A stretch of 51,208 nucleotides of DNA from Anammoximicrobium sp032229885 (GCA_032229885.1 JAVYAJ010000336.1:1-51208), one strand, 5' to 3'; numbered from the stretch's first letter, positions 1 to 8,823 are shown. The notes: generated by a model from the letters alone, not told the origin. Translations and numbers: made by a program.

Positions 1-41
1 ATGCGAAACAGATGAACTCGGCCGCGGATGGGAGTGTAGTT

Positions 42-1190
42 ATGAGCGCGTTAGACAGGGCTTTCATCAAGGCTTGCATCGCCGACACCGACCTGTCGTC
101 ACCGGGCTCGACGAAGGCGAAGCTCGGCCCGAGCGCTGAACAGCGAGCCGATCCGGACCAGACGCCCCACGCGGAACCTCAACCGTCCGCCGAGGCAGAC
201 GGACGCTGCGATCGCCGCGTCGATGGCGGGCACGCCGAACCGGCTTGCCCGCACATCATCGTCTACGCTCCGTGCGCGCCACCGCCGCACGCGGCAATTC
301 CGATCTTGCCGCCCACCGGCGATCTCGTGATCCCACCGCCGCCGAGCGTGGTTCGCCCCACGCCTGCGCCGCCGCCCACGCCTGCGCCGCACGTCGTCGT
401 TGACGCGCCGCCCACGGATCCCACCAAGTCGTCCTCGCCGGCGGCCACGCACATCCCGCCACAGGCGCCGACGCTCTTTTCGTCGGAAGCTTGCGAAGCG
501 AAACCACAGACGCCTGGGCCCTTTGTCCCGGACTGGGAGGTGGACCGTTGGAACTGGCCCTCGATCTGCCAACGGCTGATCGAAGCCGAGGCACGTTATT
601 TTCAAAGCGTAGGCAAGAGACTCAAGGATGCCACGGTCGACAGCCGCCATGTCGTGATGATCACCGGCGCGCGACGCGGCGAAGGGCGGACTACGTTGGC
701 CCTGTGCCTGGCGCGCTGCGCGGCTCAGGCCGGCATCGACGTCGCGTTGGTCGACGCCGATTTGGACAATCCGCAACTCGGCGCCCGACTCGGAATGGAA
801 ACGCCCTGTAGCTGGCTTCGGGCGGTCGTGGGAACGTCGAGTCTGAGCGAAGCCGCGGTGACGTCGCTCGAGGACAAGCTGACCCTGTTTCCCTTGATGC
901 AGAGCGCGGCCGCCGACTTGCAGATCGCAAAGCTGCGATCCACCGACTTGCTGCGCCTGATTTCCGAACATTTTCCGCTGGTCATTGTCGATACAGGCCC
1001 TTTGCAACCGGACGACCACCATCCGTTCGCCTCGGGCGCCGATTGTCCGATCGACACGGCCATCGTCGTGCGAGACCTGCGAAATACGAGCGAAACCAAG
1101 GCTCAGTCTGTCGCCCGTTTATTGCAGCAGCGCGGCGTTCCCGCGGTTGGCATCGCCGAGAACTTCCACGAGCTCGAGGCCGCCGACTAG
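42..1190 (+). CDS. Degenerate BY-kinase / ParA-like P-loop ATPase (CpsD-type)
   Basis: P-loop ATPase related to the cytoplasmic kinase domain of polysaccharide co-polymerases and to ParA/Mrp proteins. About 190 N-terminal residues are Pro/Ala-rich and look disordered. The nucleotide-binding core follows: Walker A-like GARRGEGRTT, then ALVDADLDNPQLG (Walker A') and LVIVDTGP (Walker B). The Walker A lysine is replaced by arginine (GEGR instead of GEGK), and there is no C-terminal tyrosine cluster, so protein-tyrosine kinase activity is doubtful. I chose the ATG at 42 because GGGAG lies 7 nt upstream. An ATG at 12 is also possible and overlaps a TGA at 13-15, which could be the stop of an upstream gene outside the window. 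An ExeA-like ATPase lies downstream. By inference it regulates polysaccharide export or chain length. Family is confident, role is not. Confidence 0.8.
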   Translation: MSALDRAFIKACIADTDLSSPGSTKAKLGPSAEQRADPDQTPHAEPQPSAEADGRCDRRVDGGHAEPACPHIIVYAPCAPPPHAAIPILPPTGDLVIPPPPSVVRPTPAPPPTPAPHVVVDAPPTDPTKSSSPAATHIPPQAPTLFSSEACEAKPQTPGPFVPDWEVDRWNWPSICQRLIEAEARYFQSVGKRLKDATVDSRHVVMITGARRGEGRTTLALCLARCAAQAGIDVALVDADLDNPQLGARLGMETPCSWLRAVVGTSSLSEAAVTSLEDKLTLFPLMQSAAADLQIAKLRSTDLLRLISEHFPLVIVDTGPLQPDDHHPFASGADCPIDTAIVVRDLRNTSETKAQSVARLLQQRGVPAVGIAENFHELEAAD

Positions 1191-1311
1191 CGCCAGAAAT
1201 CAGAATGGAATGGAACGGCAAGTCGTCCCAGATCGCCACAGAAGAACGAGCTGAACACGCCATAATGGCAAGCGAAAGGATTGACCGTCGATCGTAGCGA
1301 AGTGCGCCGCA

Positions 1312-1376
1312 CTGGAGGGACACGCTTTGTCGTGTCCGTCTGGTTAGGGCCACGCGTCGAGCCTGGCCCTCCAACG
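1312..1376. repeat. REP-like nested hairpin
   Basis: Three nested stems are visible: outer TGGAGGG pairing with CCCTCCA, inner GGACACG (1318-1324) with CGTGTCC (1331-1337), and AGGGCCA with TGGCCCT further on. It sits about 120 bp after the ATPase stop. It could be a REP-type extragenic element or a transcript-end structure. No T-tract follows it. Confidence 0.55.
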
Positions 1377-1582
1377 CTGCACACGCCTCCAACAAGCGCA
1401 TTTCCGCTGACAAGCTAGTTAGAAACCAATCGTCGTGGACGCAAATCCCGACTTGCAATACTGCGCAGACTGGCAAAAGTCTGGCTGTAGTGATCGGCCA
1501 ATTGGGGTTTGCCGCACTAGCGTCTCGGTCCGTGCGATGTGCGCGTCACGCGCGCATCTTGTGCAGTGGTTTGTGGAGTATC

Positions 1583-1652
1583 CTCGTACTCGTGCTCGTA
1601 CTCGTGCTCGTACTCGTACTCGTGCTCGTACTCGTGCTCGTACTCGTACTCG
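1583..1652. repeat. Hexanucleotide tandem repeat CTCGTA/CTCGTG
   Basis: About twelve copies of CTCGTR in a row (70 bp), ending just before CGATTTCC. The unit length of 6 would not change a reading frame. It lies between the two arms of a dispersed repeat (1527-1566 and 1683-1710) in the non-coding spacer upstream of the ExeA-like gene. Confidence 0.9.
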
Positions 1653-1682
1653 ATTTCCGGATGACGAGCACGGGCACGAGAG

Positions 1683-1710
1683 CTTTGGGTTGCGGGCCAT
1701 AGCCCGCGTT
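1683..1710. repeat. Dispersed 28-bp hairpin repeat, copy 1
   Basis: The sequence contains GCGGGC-CATA-GCCCGC, a perfect 6-bp stem, inside a 28-bp segment that recurs at 16323-16350 with only two central differences. An upstream arm (GGTCCGT, a GCGCG hairpin, then GCATCTTGT; 1527-1562) also recurs next to the second copy, so the two sites belong to one bipartite repeat family. Confidence 0.7.
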
Positions 1711-1730
1711 GCGAAGGACAAACATCCGTT

Positions 1731-2555
1731 ATGTACACGGCTTATTGGAACCTGAACACGCGACCGTTCGACAACGAAGGGGATCGGCGTTTCTATTACG
1801 CGAGCCGATCGCATCAGGTCGCGCTCCTCAAACTGCGGTACGCGCTGGATCATTCGCTGGGCGCGGCAGTGCTGAGCGGCGGTCCCGGAATGGGAAAATC
1901 GCTCTTAATCGAAAGCCTGATGGCCGGATTGCCGGAATCGATTCGCCCGCGAGTGCACATCAAGTTCCCGCAGATGCCGCCACCTCAACTGTTGGCGTTG
2001 ATCGCCGAAGAACTGGGCGGCAAGAGCATGGAGGGCGCCACGGTCGATCGCAGCATTCAGACGATCCAGCGAACGCTCGAACATGGCCTTCGCGAAGGCT
2101 GCCACGCCCTGTTGGTGATCGACGAGGCTCATCTGTTGGACGACGACCGTTCGCTCGAGACGCTGCGCCTGTTGACGAACTTCGAACCGGCATGGACGGT
2201 TTTCCTGGTGGCCCACGATCTGCTGTTGCCGACGCTCGAGCGGACGCCGGGCCTTGCCGAGCGAATCGGCATGCACTGTCTGTTGCGGCCGTTCTCGCTT
2301 GATGATTCGCTGGGCTACGTCCAGCACCGTCTGACCGTGGCCGGCGCTGCCGATGTGCATCGCGTATTCGAGCCCGCTGCGCTCGAGGCGCTGCATCGGG
2401 CGTCGGGCGGAATCCCCCGGCGCATCAACCGACTGGGCGACTTAGCCCTGCTGGTCGGATTCGCCGAGCGCCAGCGGCCCGTCGCGGCCGCCCAGGTCGC
2501 CGCCGTCAGCGACGAACTCCTGGTCGGCGGCGCCGGGCATCGTTCGGCTGCGTGA
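1731..2555 (+). CDS. ExeA/GspA-like AAA ATPase
   Basis: AAA+ ATPase of the ExeA (general secretion pathway protein A-like) family, 274 residues. These proteins use ATP to drive assembly of envelope machinery or peptidoglycan-associated secretion and export complexes. The N terminus reads MYTAYWNLNTRPFDN, typical of the family (Y-x-x-x-x-L-x-x-x-P-F). Walker A is GGPGMGKS near residue 49 and Walker B is LLVIDEAHLL near residue 128. An Arg-rich GGIPRRINRLGD segment near residue 223 fits the C-terminal lid. There is no periplasmic peptidoglycan-binding domain, so it is the short cytoplasmic form often found beside polysaccharide-export ATPases, consistent with the gene upstream. Its last 114 bp overlap the 3' end of the convergent transporter gene. 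Confidence 0.85.
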   Translation: MYTAYWNLNTRPFDNEGDRRFYYASRSHQVALLKLRYALDHSLGAAVLSGGPGMGKSLLIESLMAGLPESIRPRVHIKFPQMPPPQLLALIAEELGGKSMEGATVDRSIQTIQRTLEHGLREGCHALLVIDEAHLLDDDRSLETLRLLTNFEPAWTVFLVAHDLLLPTLERTPGLAERIGMHCLLRPFSLDDSLGYVQHRLTVAGAADVHRVFEPAALEALHRASGGIPRRINRLGDLALLVGFAERQRPVAAAQVAAVSDELLVGGAGHRSAA

Positions 2556-3497
2556 GTCGTGTCGCGGGGTATGCAGCGTGCTGTGCTGCGACGCGTGGGA
2601 CAATCCGGCGCCCGCCACGACCATCAACCCGGCCAGCCACTGTCGCGGCTGAATCGGCAACCCCAGATACAGGCTGCTGGCCAGGATCGAGAGCACAGGC
2701 GTCACGTAGCTTAGGGCCGCCAGCAGCAGCAGGTTGCCGCGACGCGCCGCGATATCCCAGCACACATAGGCCGCCAATGTCGGAAACACCGCCATGTAGG
2801 CCACTTCGCCGATGGCCTGCGCAGACCATGTCGGATGCTCGGTGCGACAAGTCCGCAGCAGCGCCAGCACCACGCCGGCAGCCAGCAGAAATATGGGCAT
2901 GGCGTTGGCGTCTTGCCCGCGACTCCAGCGGCGACTGAGGTTCGAATACAGGCCCCAGGCGATGGCCGCCGCCACGGCCGGCGCCGTCGTGACCGCGTGC
3001 GTCGTCCAGGTCCACGGCTCGTGGACGTCGTCGCCAAAGCCGATCGCCAGCAGCACGCCGATGATCGCGATCAGCGACCCCGCCGCCAGCAGCCACGGAC
3101 GAATACGGCAGCCGAGCAGCGGCACTGCGAACACCAACGTCAGGCTTGGCCAGAGGTAATTGCAGACCGTGACCGCGACGAGTTGGTCGCGAGTGCGGGA
3201 AAAGCCCACGGCCACGTACAGCAGCGCGGTGTACGCCACCAGCAGTGCGCCGCAGCCGAACAGGTACCGCCGATCCGCCGAACGCAACGTGCCCAGCAGG
3301 CGACGGCGAATCGCGAGCGTCCCGCAACCGATCGCCCCCGCGGCCAAATACGCGGCCGCCGCCGCAGTCAGCGTCCCCAGTTGCTCGGCCATGCTTCGCG
3401 AACAGGCGATCGTCGTGCTCCACAGCACGATCGCCACCGCGCCCAACAGGGTCGCTCCGGTTCGAGAGGGCCGAACGGCTGGCGACTGCGATTCCAT
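2442..3497 (-). CDS. DMT-superfamily (EamA/YddG-like) exporter
   Basis: Integral membrane protein of 351 residues with about ten hydrophobic segments, typical of the drug/metabolite transporter superfamily. The repeated EamA layout and the start GATLLGAVAIVLWSTTIACSR resemble YddG-type amino-acid exporters. The ATG at 3497 is supported by AGAGGA about 8 nt upstream. The last membrane segment ends at GLSHASQ. The remaining C-terminal tail (about 48 residues, hydrophilic) is antisense to the 3' end of the ExeA-like gene and may exist only because no earlier stop was available. Substrate unknown. Aromatic or other amino-acid export is a guess from family resemblance. Confidence 0.85.
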   Translation of the reverse strand: MESQSPAVRPSRTGATLLGAVAIVLWSTTIACSRSMAEQLGTLTAAAAAYLAAGAIGCGTLAIRRRLLGTLRSADRRYLFGCGALLVAYTALLYVAVGFSRTRDQLVAVTVCNYLWPSLTLVFAVPLLGCRIRPWLLAAGSLIAIIGVLLAIGFGDDVHEPWTWTTHAVTTAPAVAAAIAWGLYSNLSRRWSRGQDANAMPIFLLAAGVVLALLRTCRTEHPTWSAQAIGEVAYMAVFPTLAAYVCWDIAARRGNLLLLAALSYVTPVLSILASSLYLGLPIQPRQWLAGLMVVAGAGLSHASQHSTLHTPRHDSRSRTMPGAADQEFVADGGDLGGRDGPLALGESDQQG

Positions 3498-3559
3498 CCG
3501 ACCGTCCTCTGATCAATCCGAGTGACGACAAAGCGAGCGCTGCACGCACAGCACGAAGG

Positions 3560-5050
3560 TCACGGGGCCGGTGGTGACGTATCGCTGGCGGCTTCGCGCA
3601 ACAGGCGGACGGCAGTCGCGGCCAACAACTCGCCCGTGCCCGGTTGCACCAGCGAGTTCGTGACTTCATAGCTGCCGCCGGCGCACGCGACGCGTGTCGG
3701 AATGTAGATCGGCTCGTCGCAGTTGCACAGCTCGACGATCAGCGTCGTGCGAAACGGCGAGGCCTGTTTGATGGCCAGTCCGAGATCCACGAAGATCTCG
3801 GCGGGCAGACAGACGATCGCCAACTCGCGATTCACGGCAATGACCTGCACTTCGCCCGGCAGATGATCGCCGATTCCGCCCCATGCGCGGGTCAGGCCCA
3901 GGCCGAGCAACTCGGCTCCGTCACCCAGCGGCGGCCGGTTGTGCAACTGGTCCAGAACGAGCGCCTTGTAGGCCTTGACCTGGTCGAAAAAGTCGACCTT
4001 CTTGCCCGCGGCCGCGTCCCGCAACAGTGGTCCGGCCGCCGCGATTTCCTCTGCGGTCGTCTTCTGCAGCGGCAGTTGGACGTCGGCCGTGCGGACGCAC
4101 AGCGCGGGTTGCTCGATCGGTGCGAGCTTCGTCAACCCATCGACGACGGTCGCGCCCAACGATTGGCCGATGAAATCGGTCTTGTTCCGGCTGCTCGCCA
4201 CGGGATCGGCGTGGTTGATGTCGCCGCAACAGCCGTTGCCGAACAACGAGACCACCTGCGGCCCCAGCGCCTGGCGAACCGCTTGCTCGACGTAAAACGG
4301 ATAGTCAGCGCTCCACAGCGTTCCCCCGCGAGTGTCCAAATGCAGGGCGAAGTTCGACACCACGCCCAGCGGACGATCGCCTTCGAGCGTCCGCACCAGC
4401 ACCAATCCCACCTCGGGATCCGTCGGGCCGGCGGCCCGCACCACGTCGGGATTGTCCAGCCGCATCCAGGTGCGCACGCTGCCGTCGCGCAGCAGAAAAC
4501 GTCGATTGAAGGCGATCGACGTCTGTTGCCGCGTCGTGCCGGCCTGCACGGCAACGGCCTGCGCGCTCGAGTTCGCGCCGACGATCGCCCGGACGATCCT
4601 CTCGATCAATCGCGCCGCGTATCGCTGACGACCATCTTCCGCCCGCTCGCCCAAATACGCGAACAGATCGCGATAATAGTCCGGCGCCGTGTGCGAGTGC
4701 GTCGCGGCCACCGCAATGTGGGCCACGGGGATCCCGGTCTGCTCGGCAGCTCGCCGTCGAACCTCGCCCGACAGATCGGCCGAGACGCCCGTCAAGTCGC
4801 AAACCACCAACGCGGCTCGCCGCTCGCCCTGGCGAAATACGATGGCCTTGGCCTTCAGCGGATCGTGCGTCCCGGTGGCTTTGCGTTCGTAATAATAGCC
4901 GGAGATCGGAAAGCCTTCCGGCGGCGTGATCTCGGCTTCGCTCATCCCGATCTCCAGCGGCGGCGAGTCCGCCCAGGCAGCCGAGGCGAACAACCCCATC
5001 GCCAACCCCATCGCCAGCCACCTCACTCGGACGGACCGATTTTGCGTCAT
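3560..5050 (-). CDS. Neutral/alkaline ceramidase-like secreted protein (1)
   Basis: Secreted enzyme of 496 residues related to neutral/alkaline non-lysosomal ceramidases (N-terminal domain family). After a signal peptide ending near ASAAWA, the mature protein begins with the family pattern IGMSEAEITPP and GYYYERKATG. The histidine motif VAATHSHTAPD (family ATHTHSGP) near residue 120 and FALHLDT supply likely zinc ligands. GNGCCGDINHADP replaces the region that carries the ceramidase catalytic serine, so amide hydrolysis of ceramide is not assured. I chose the ATG at 5050 because AAGGAG (5065-5060) lies 9 nt upstream, whereas it directly abuts the ATG at 5059. It is divergent from the PQQ protein. 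A second family member lies at 13827-15233. Confidence 0.85.
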   Translation of the reverse strand: MTQNRSVRVRWLAMGLAMGLFASAAWADSPPLEIGMSEAEITPPEGFPISGYYYERKATGTHDPLKAKAIVFRQGERRAALVVCDLTGVSADLSGEVRRRAAEQTGIPVAHIAVAATHSHTAPDYYRDLFAYLGERAEDGRQRYAARLIERIVRAIVGANSSAQAVAVQAGTTRQQTSIAFNRRFLLRDGSVRTWMRLDNPDVVRAAGPTDPEVGLVLVRTLEGDRPLGVVSNFALHLDTRGGTLWSADYPFYVEQAVRQALGPQVVSLFGNGCCGDINHADPVASSRNKTDFIGQSLGATVVDGLTKLAPIEQPALCVRTADVQLPLQKTTAEEIAAAGPLLRDAAAGKKVDFFDQVKAYKALVLDQLHNRPPLGDGAELLGLGLTRAWGGIGDHLPGEVQVIAVNRELAIVCLPAEIFVDLGLAIKQASPFRTTLIVELCNCDEPIYIPTRVACAGGSYEVTNSLVQPGTGELLAATAVRLLREAASDTSPPAP

Positions 5051-5314
5051 CGCTTGCATCTCCTTGTCGGCCTATTGCTCGTCTACGATCGTGGCCTTGC
5101 ACCACGGGACGAGGATACCGAATGAATTCACAACATGCCAGCCGACGCCCTGTTGGGTCGCCACCGTTCACTAGGACGGACGGCAGGGCAGACGCCGATC
5201 TTGCGGCGCGGGCGCGGAATCGTGTCCATGGACCTGCGGCAGGATGCCGCAGCCACGCCTTCGCCCATCCGGCCGCAGCGCCCCGGATGAAGCAAACGAG
5301 TAGATGCACGGCCT

Positions 5315-5351
5315 TGATCCGTGTAATCTGTGTGATCCGTGGCTTCCTTCC
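5315..5351. repeat. Dispersed CCGTGTAATCTGTGTGATCCGTGG-type repeat
   Basis: The phrase with ATCCGTGTAATCTGTG followed by TGATCCGTGG belongs to a low-complexity interspersed repeat that I recognise from planctomycete and some other bacterial genomes. A related segment is at 11755-11772 on the opposite strand sense. It lies in the spacer upstream of the PQQ protein. Confidence 0.5.
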
Positions 5352-5581
5352 GCTGCGCCGTTGTTCGGTTGCGGCCCACGCCCAGGTTGGGTCTGCCGTT
5401 GATTTTTTTGCCCGTGGTCAAAACTCGCCGCAGGCAGGATAGCATTAACGGTTCGCGAGCGCTGACAGCTCGCCTTACGCGCCGACGCGACCGGCGTTCG
5501 CGGCGTCCGCGGCGGCGCAGGACGCAGCGTAAACCATCGTGTCCGTCCATCGCACCGCTTTCTTTCCGTACAGAGCGTTCC

Positions 5582-8500
5582 ATGAATCGCAACCACCGCC
5601 CGATCTCGCAGGTTCTGTTCTTTTTCGCGGCTTGTACGCTGCCGGCGACCGTGCCGGCCGGCGATTGGCCCCAGTTCCGTTATGACGCCGCCCGTACGGC
5701 GGCCTCGCCCGAGCAACTGCCCGCGGCTTTGCACTTGCAATGGGTGCGCCGGTTGCCCGCGCCGCGGCCGGCCTTCGCCAACGAGATCCGCCTGTTGTAC
5801 GACGCTTCGTACGAGCCGGTCGTGGCGGACGGAATCCTGTTCGTGCCTTCGATGGTTGCCGACAGCGTCACGGCGCTGGACGTCCAGACCGGCGCTCAGC
5901 GCTGGCGATTCTTCGCCGAGGGGCCCGTCCGCTTTGCGCCCGTGGTGTGGGAAGGCGGCGTGTACTTCGTCTCGGACGACGGATATCTGTACTGTTTGAA
6001 CGCCGCCGACGGGACGCTGCGCTGGAAATTTCGCGGCTGGGAGCCGGGGCAGAGAGATCGCCATCTGCTTGGCCACGGACGGCTGATTTCGCTGTGGCCG
6101 GCGCGCGGCGGGCCGGTGATCGACCAGGGCGTGCTCTACTTTGGCGCCGGTCTCTGGTCGGCGTATGGTGTCGCAGTCCATGCGCTGGACGCGCGATCCG
6201 GACGACCGCTGTGGTCCAACGTCGACAGCGATCGCATCCCCAGGGCCAATATGGATCATGGAATCGCCAATGTGGCCGGACTGACGCCGCACGGATACTT
6301 GACTCTGGTCAACCAGATGCTGGTGGTTCCCTGCGGCGCGCAGCTTCCGGCATTTCTCGATCCCCATACCGGCCGGCTGCAAACGGCGTACACCATGGGC
6401 TGGGGCGGGCGCGTCGGTTTGCCCAAAGGGACTTGGTTCGCGGCCGGGACGGGCAAGTATCTCAGCCAGGGTGGCGACCTGTACGACACGACGCGGACCA
6501 ACGACGAGCATTTCCCGGATCTGACCGGCATCAAAAGCGAGATCGGCAAACGGCCGGAGTTCAAGAGCATGTTGTATGCCGGCGCGTTTACCAGGGTTCG
6601 CATCGATCCAACCAACCATAAGGATCTGGGCGATTTTTCGCAGCCGGTGCTGACCGCGACCGAGCTGTACGAGAGCGTTGACGGCGCGGTGAAGGCATTC
6701 GACCTAGCCGGCGGCGAAATGGTCCGGCAGCCCCAGCCGCGCGTGGTCGAGAACCGCGGCACTGATCCGTTTTTCGACAACTGGAAGATGCGCTTCCCCG
6801 AGACGTGGCGTCTGAGTTCCGAGCTGAAGGTCCATATCAAGGCCGGCGATCGCCTGTATCTGGGCGGCGGCAAGACGGTCGCCGCCGTGCGGATTCCGCA
6901 ACTCGGCCAACAGCCGGAAATCGAGTGGCAGACGAAGATCGATGGCACGCCCCAGCGGATGCTCGCCGCCTGTGGGCAGCTGTTCGTCGTGAGCCGCGAA
7001 GGCACGATCTACGCCTTTGGCGATCACCGATCGGGCGATCCAATCGTCCACGAATCGCCCGTCGCGCCCGCGCCGCAGGCCGACGAGTGGACCCGCACGG
7101 TGGCCGACATGCTGGCCGCGACCGGGCCGCGCGAAGGCTATGCCCTGGTGCTGGGAATCCGTGACGGACGTCTCGTGGAAGAACTGCTGCGGCAATCCAA
7201 CTTGAACGTGATCGGCATCGACTCCGATGCCGAGCGGATCGCCGCGCTGCGCGAGCGTCTGGATCGAGGCGGTCTGTACGGCGCGCGGGCCAGCCTGCAC
7301 GTGGGCGACCCGCTGAGCTATCCGCTGCCCCCGTACCTGGCTGCGTTGATCGTCTCGGAACGATGGGCCGAGATCTGCCCCACGCCCAGCCGCGCGGCGG
7401 TCGCCGCGCTGATCCATTCACTTCGACCGTACGGCGGGACCGCCTGCCTGGCGGCGCCCGTCGCGAGCCACGACCTCTGGAAAACCGCGGTCGGCGCGGC
7501 GGGGATCGCCGGCGCGGCGGTCGATGCGGTGGGTGATTGGCTGCTGGTTTCCCGCAACGGCTCGCTCCCCGGCTCGGCCGACTGGACGCACGCCGAGGCC
7601 GATGCCGCCAACACAGGCGCCTCGGAGGATGATTTCGTCCAAGGCCCGTTGGATATGCTCTGGTTCGACGCGCCGCGGCGCTGGCTCCGCCCTCGTGACA
7701 AAGCCATGGTCCGCGTCTGCGCGGGCCGCCTGTTTGTCAAGGACGACCGTCTGTGTGCGATCGACGTCTTCACCGGACGCCGCCTGTGGGACATATCCTT
7801 GCCAACTCTCCATTCGCCCGACGACCAGTTCGTAGCCACGGCCGAGGCGCTGTACCTGGCCGCCGGGGACACGTGCCTGGTGCTCGATCCCGCCACGGGT
7901 CGCGAGACGAGTCGGATCGAACTGCCGCCAGACTTGTCGGGCGCCTGGCGCAATCTGCGGATCTGCGAGGATCTGTTGGTGGTCCAAGCGGGCAAGCAGC
8001 TCGTGTGCCTTGATCGCCATAGCCGGCAACTGGTCTGGAAACACGAGCTGGCCCACGCTCGGCTGAGCGTCGCCGTGGGGAACGGAAGGCTGTTTTGTGC
8101 CGAGCTGGCCTCGAAGCGACGCGGCGAAGATCCGCTGCGCGATTCGAAGACAACGGCATTCGACTTGCAAACGGGCGCCGTGCTGTGGGAAGTCCGCGGC
8201 GGATCGAACCTCCGCTACAGCCGCGCCGCCGACATGCTGATCATGACCAGCGGCGTATATCGAGCCACCGATGGGCGCCGCGTGGGGCAGTGGCCGTCGC
8301 CCGCCGAGGATGCAGGCCTGCCAACGTCGAAGTCCGACCCGCAGGCGTTGTTCGTCGTAGGTTCGCAGGCGGTGTACGGCACGGCGGACAGCTTTATGTT
8401 GTACGACCTGGCGGCCGGTCGCACACAGGGCGATGTGACCACCTGGATCCGTCGCGGCTGCACCGTGCCAAGGGCCAGCGCGCACTTTGTGACGACACGC

Positions 8501-8719
8501 GTCCTGGGCAATGCGGCGGTGATCGACTTGGCCACGCGTGAAACGAGCGCGTTCGGGAACGTCCGCGCGGCGTGCTGCAACAACCTCTACCCCGCCGATG
8601 GCGTGTTGAACATGCCCAGCATGACCGGAGGCTGCTCGTGCAACTATTTGCCGGTCTCGCAGGCCTTCGTCCCGTCAACCGTCTTGCCACGCATGGCCGA
8701 CGGTCCGGTCGCAAATTAA
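5582..8719 (+). CDS. Secreted PQQ-type beta-propeller protein with embedded methyltransferase-like domain
   Basis: Large exported protein (1,045 residues) made of quinoprotein-type propeller blades of the planctomycete kind. The ATG at 5582 is followed by a signal peptide (SQVLFFFAACTLPATVPAG) and the blade start DWPQFRYDAARTAA. Blades with Trp/Gly-Ala signatures such as VTALDVQTGAQRWRF and LYCLNAADGTLRWKF occupy about residues 25-510. Around residues 515-655 lies a Rossmann-like stretch, ALVLGIRDGRLVEELL then VIGIDSDAERIAALRERL, resembling motifs I and II of class I SAM-dependent methyltransferases. Further blades follow (GRRLWDISLPTL, SRQLVWKHELAHA). An open frame extends 81 codons upstream of the chosen start but is Arg-rich and lacks a signal peptide. 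The stop TAA lies inside an inverted repeat (8717-8823). Redox or structural role unknown; an active methyltransferase outside the cytoplasm would be unusual. Confidence 0.8.
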   Translation: MNRNHRPISQVLFFFAACTLPATVPAGDWPQFRYDAARTAASPEQLPAALHLQWVRRLPAPRPAFANEIRLLYDASYEPVVADGILFVPSMVADSVTALDVQTGAQRWRFFAEGPVRFAPVVWEGGVYFVSDDGYLYCLNAADGTLRWKFRGWEPGQRDRHLLGHGRLISLWPARGGPVIDQGVLYFGAGLWSAYGVAVHALDARSGRPLWSNVDSDRIPRANMDHGIANVAGLTPHGYLTLVNQMLVVPCGAQLPAFLDPHTGRLQTAYTMGWGGRVGLPKGTWFAAGTGKYLSQGGDLYDTTRTNDEHFPDLTGIKSEIGKRPEFKSMLYAGAFTRVRIDPTNHKDLGDFSQPVLTATELYESVDGAVKAFDLAGGEMVRQPQPRVVENRGTDPFFDNWKMRFPETWRLSSELKVHIKAGDRLYLGGGKTVAAVRIPQLGQQPEIEWQTKIDGTPQRMLAACGQLFVVSREGTIYAFGDHRSGDPIVHESPVAPAPQADEWTRTVADMLAATGPREGYALVLGIRDGRLVEELLRQSNLNVIGIDSDAERIAALRERLDRGGLYGARASLHVGDPLSYPLPPYLAALIVSERWAEICPTPSRAAVAALIHSLRPYGGTACLAAPVASHDLWKTAVGAAGIAGAAVDAVGDWLLVSRNGSLPGSADWTHAEADAANTGASEDDFVQGPLDMLWFDAPRRWLRPRDKAMVRVCAGRLFVKDDRLCAIDVFTGRRLWDISLPTLHSPDDQFVATAEALYLAAGDTCLVLDPATGRETSRIELPPDLSGAWRNLRICEDLLVVQAGKQLVCLDRHSRQLVWKHELAHARLSVAVGNGRLFCAELASKRRGEDPLRDSKTTAFDLQTGAVLWEVRGGSNLRYSRAADMLIMTSGVYRATDGRRVGQWPSPAEDAGLPTSKSDPQALFVVGSQAVYGTADSFMLYDLAAGRTQGDVTTWIRRGCTVPRASAHFVTTRVLGNAAVIDLATRETSAFGNVRAACCNNLYPADGVLNMPSMTGGCSCNYLPVSQAFVPSTVLPRMADGPVAN

Positions 8720-8823
8720 GCATCGTTCGAGAAACAACGGACGCCCTGTCGGCTCGCCCCACGTTCTCGCCTCCCTGCCCCGGGGCGAGGGACGTCGGAC
8801 AATTAGTGCTCGAACGATGCTTA
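8717..8823. repeat. 107-bp element with perfect 15-bp terminal inverted repeats
   Basis: The left end TAAGCATCGTTCGAG (8717-8731) is the exact reverse complement of the right end (8809-8823). TA is the outermost dinucleotide on both sides, as expected for TA-targeting MITEs. No coding sequence is inside. The first TAA is also the stop codon of the PQQ protein. It could alternatively be a large hairpin at the transcript end. Confidence 0.6.

Noticed and set aside
99..1022. Long antisense ORFs (for example 307 codons) under the ATPase gene and similar shadows throughout
   Set aside because: They are Arg/Ala-rich, lack domain motifs and overlap convincing genes on the other strand.
5339..5581. 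Longer N terminus of the PQQ protein (81 extra codons)
   Set aside because: The extra stretch is Arg-rich, overlaps a dispersed repeat and precedes a normal signal peptide at 5582.
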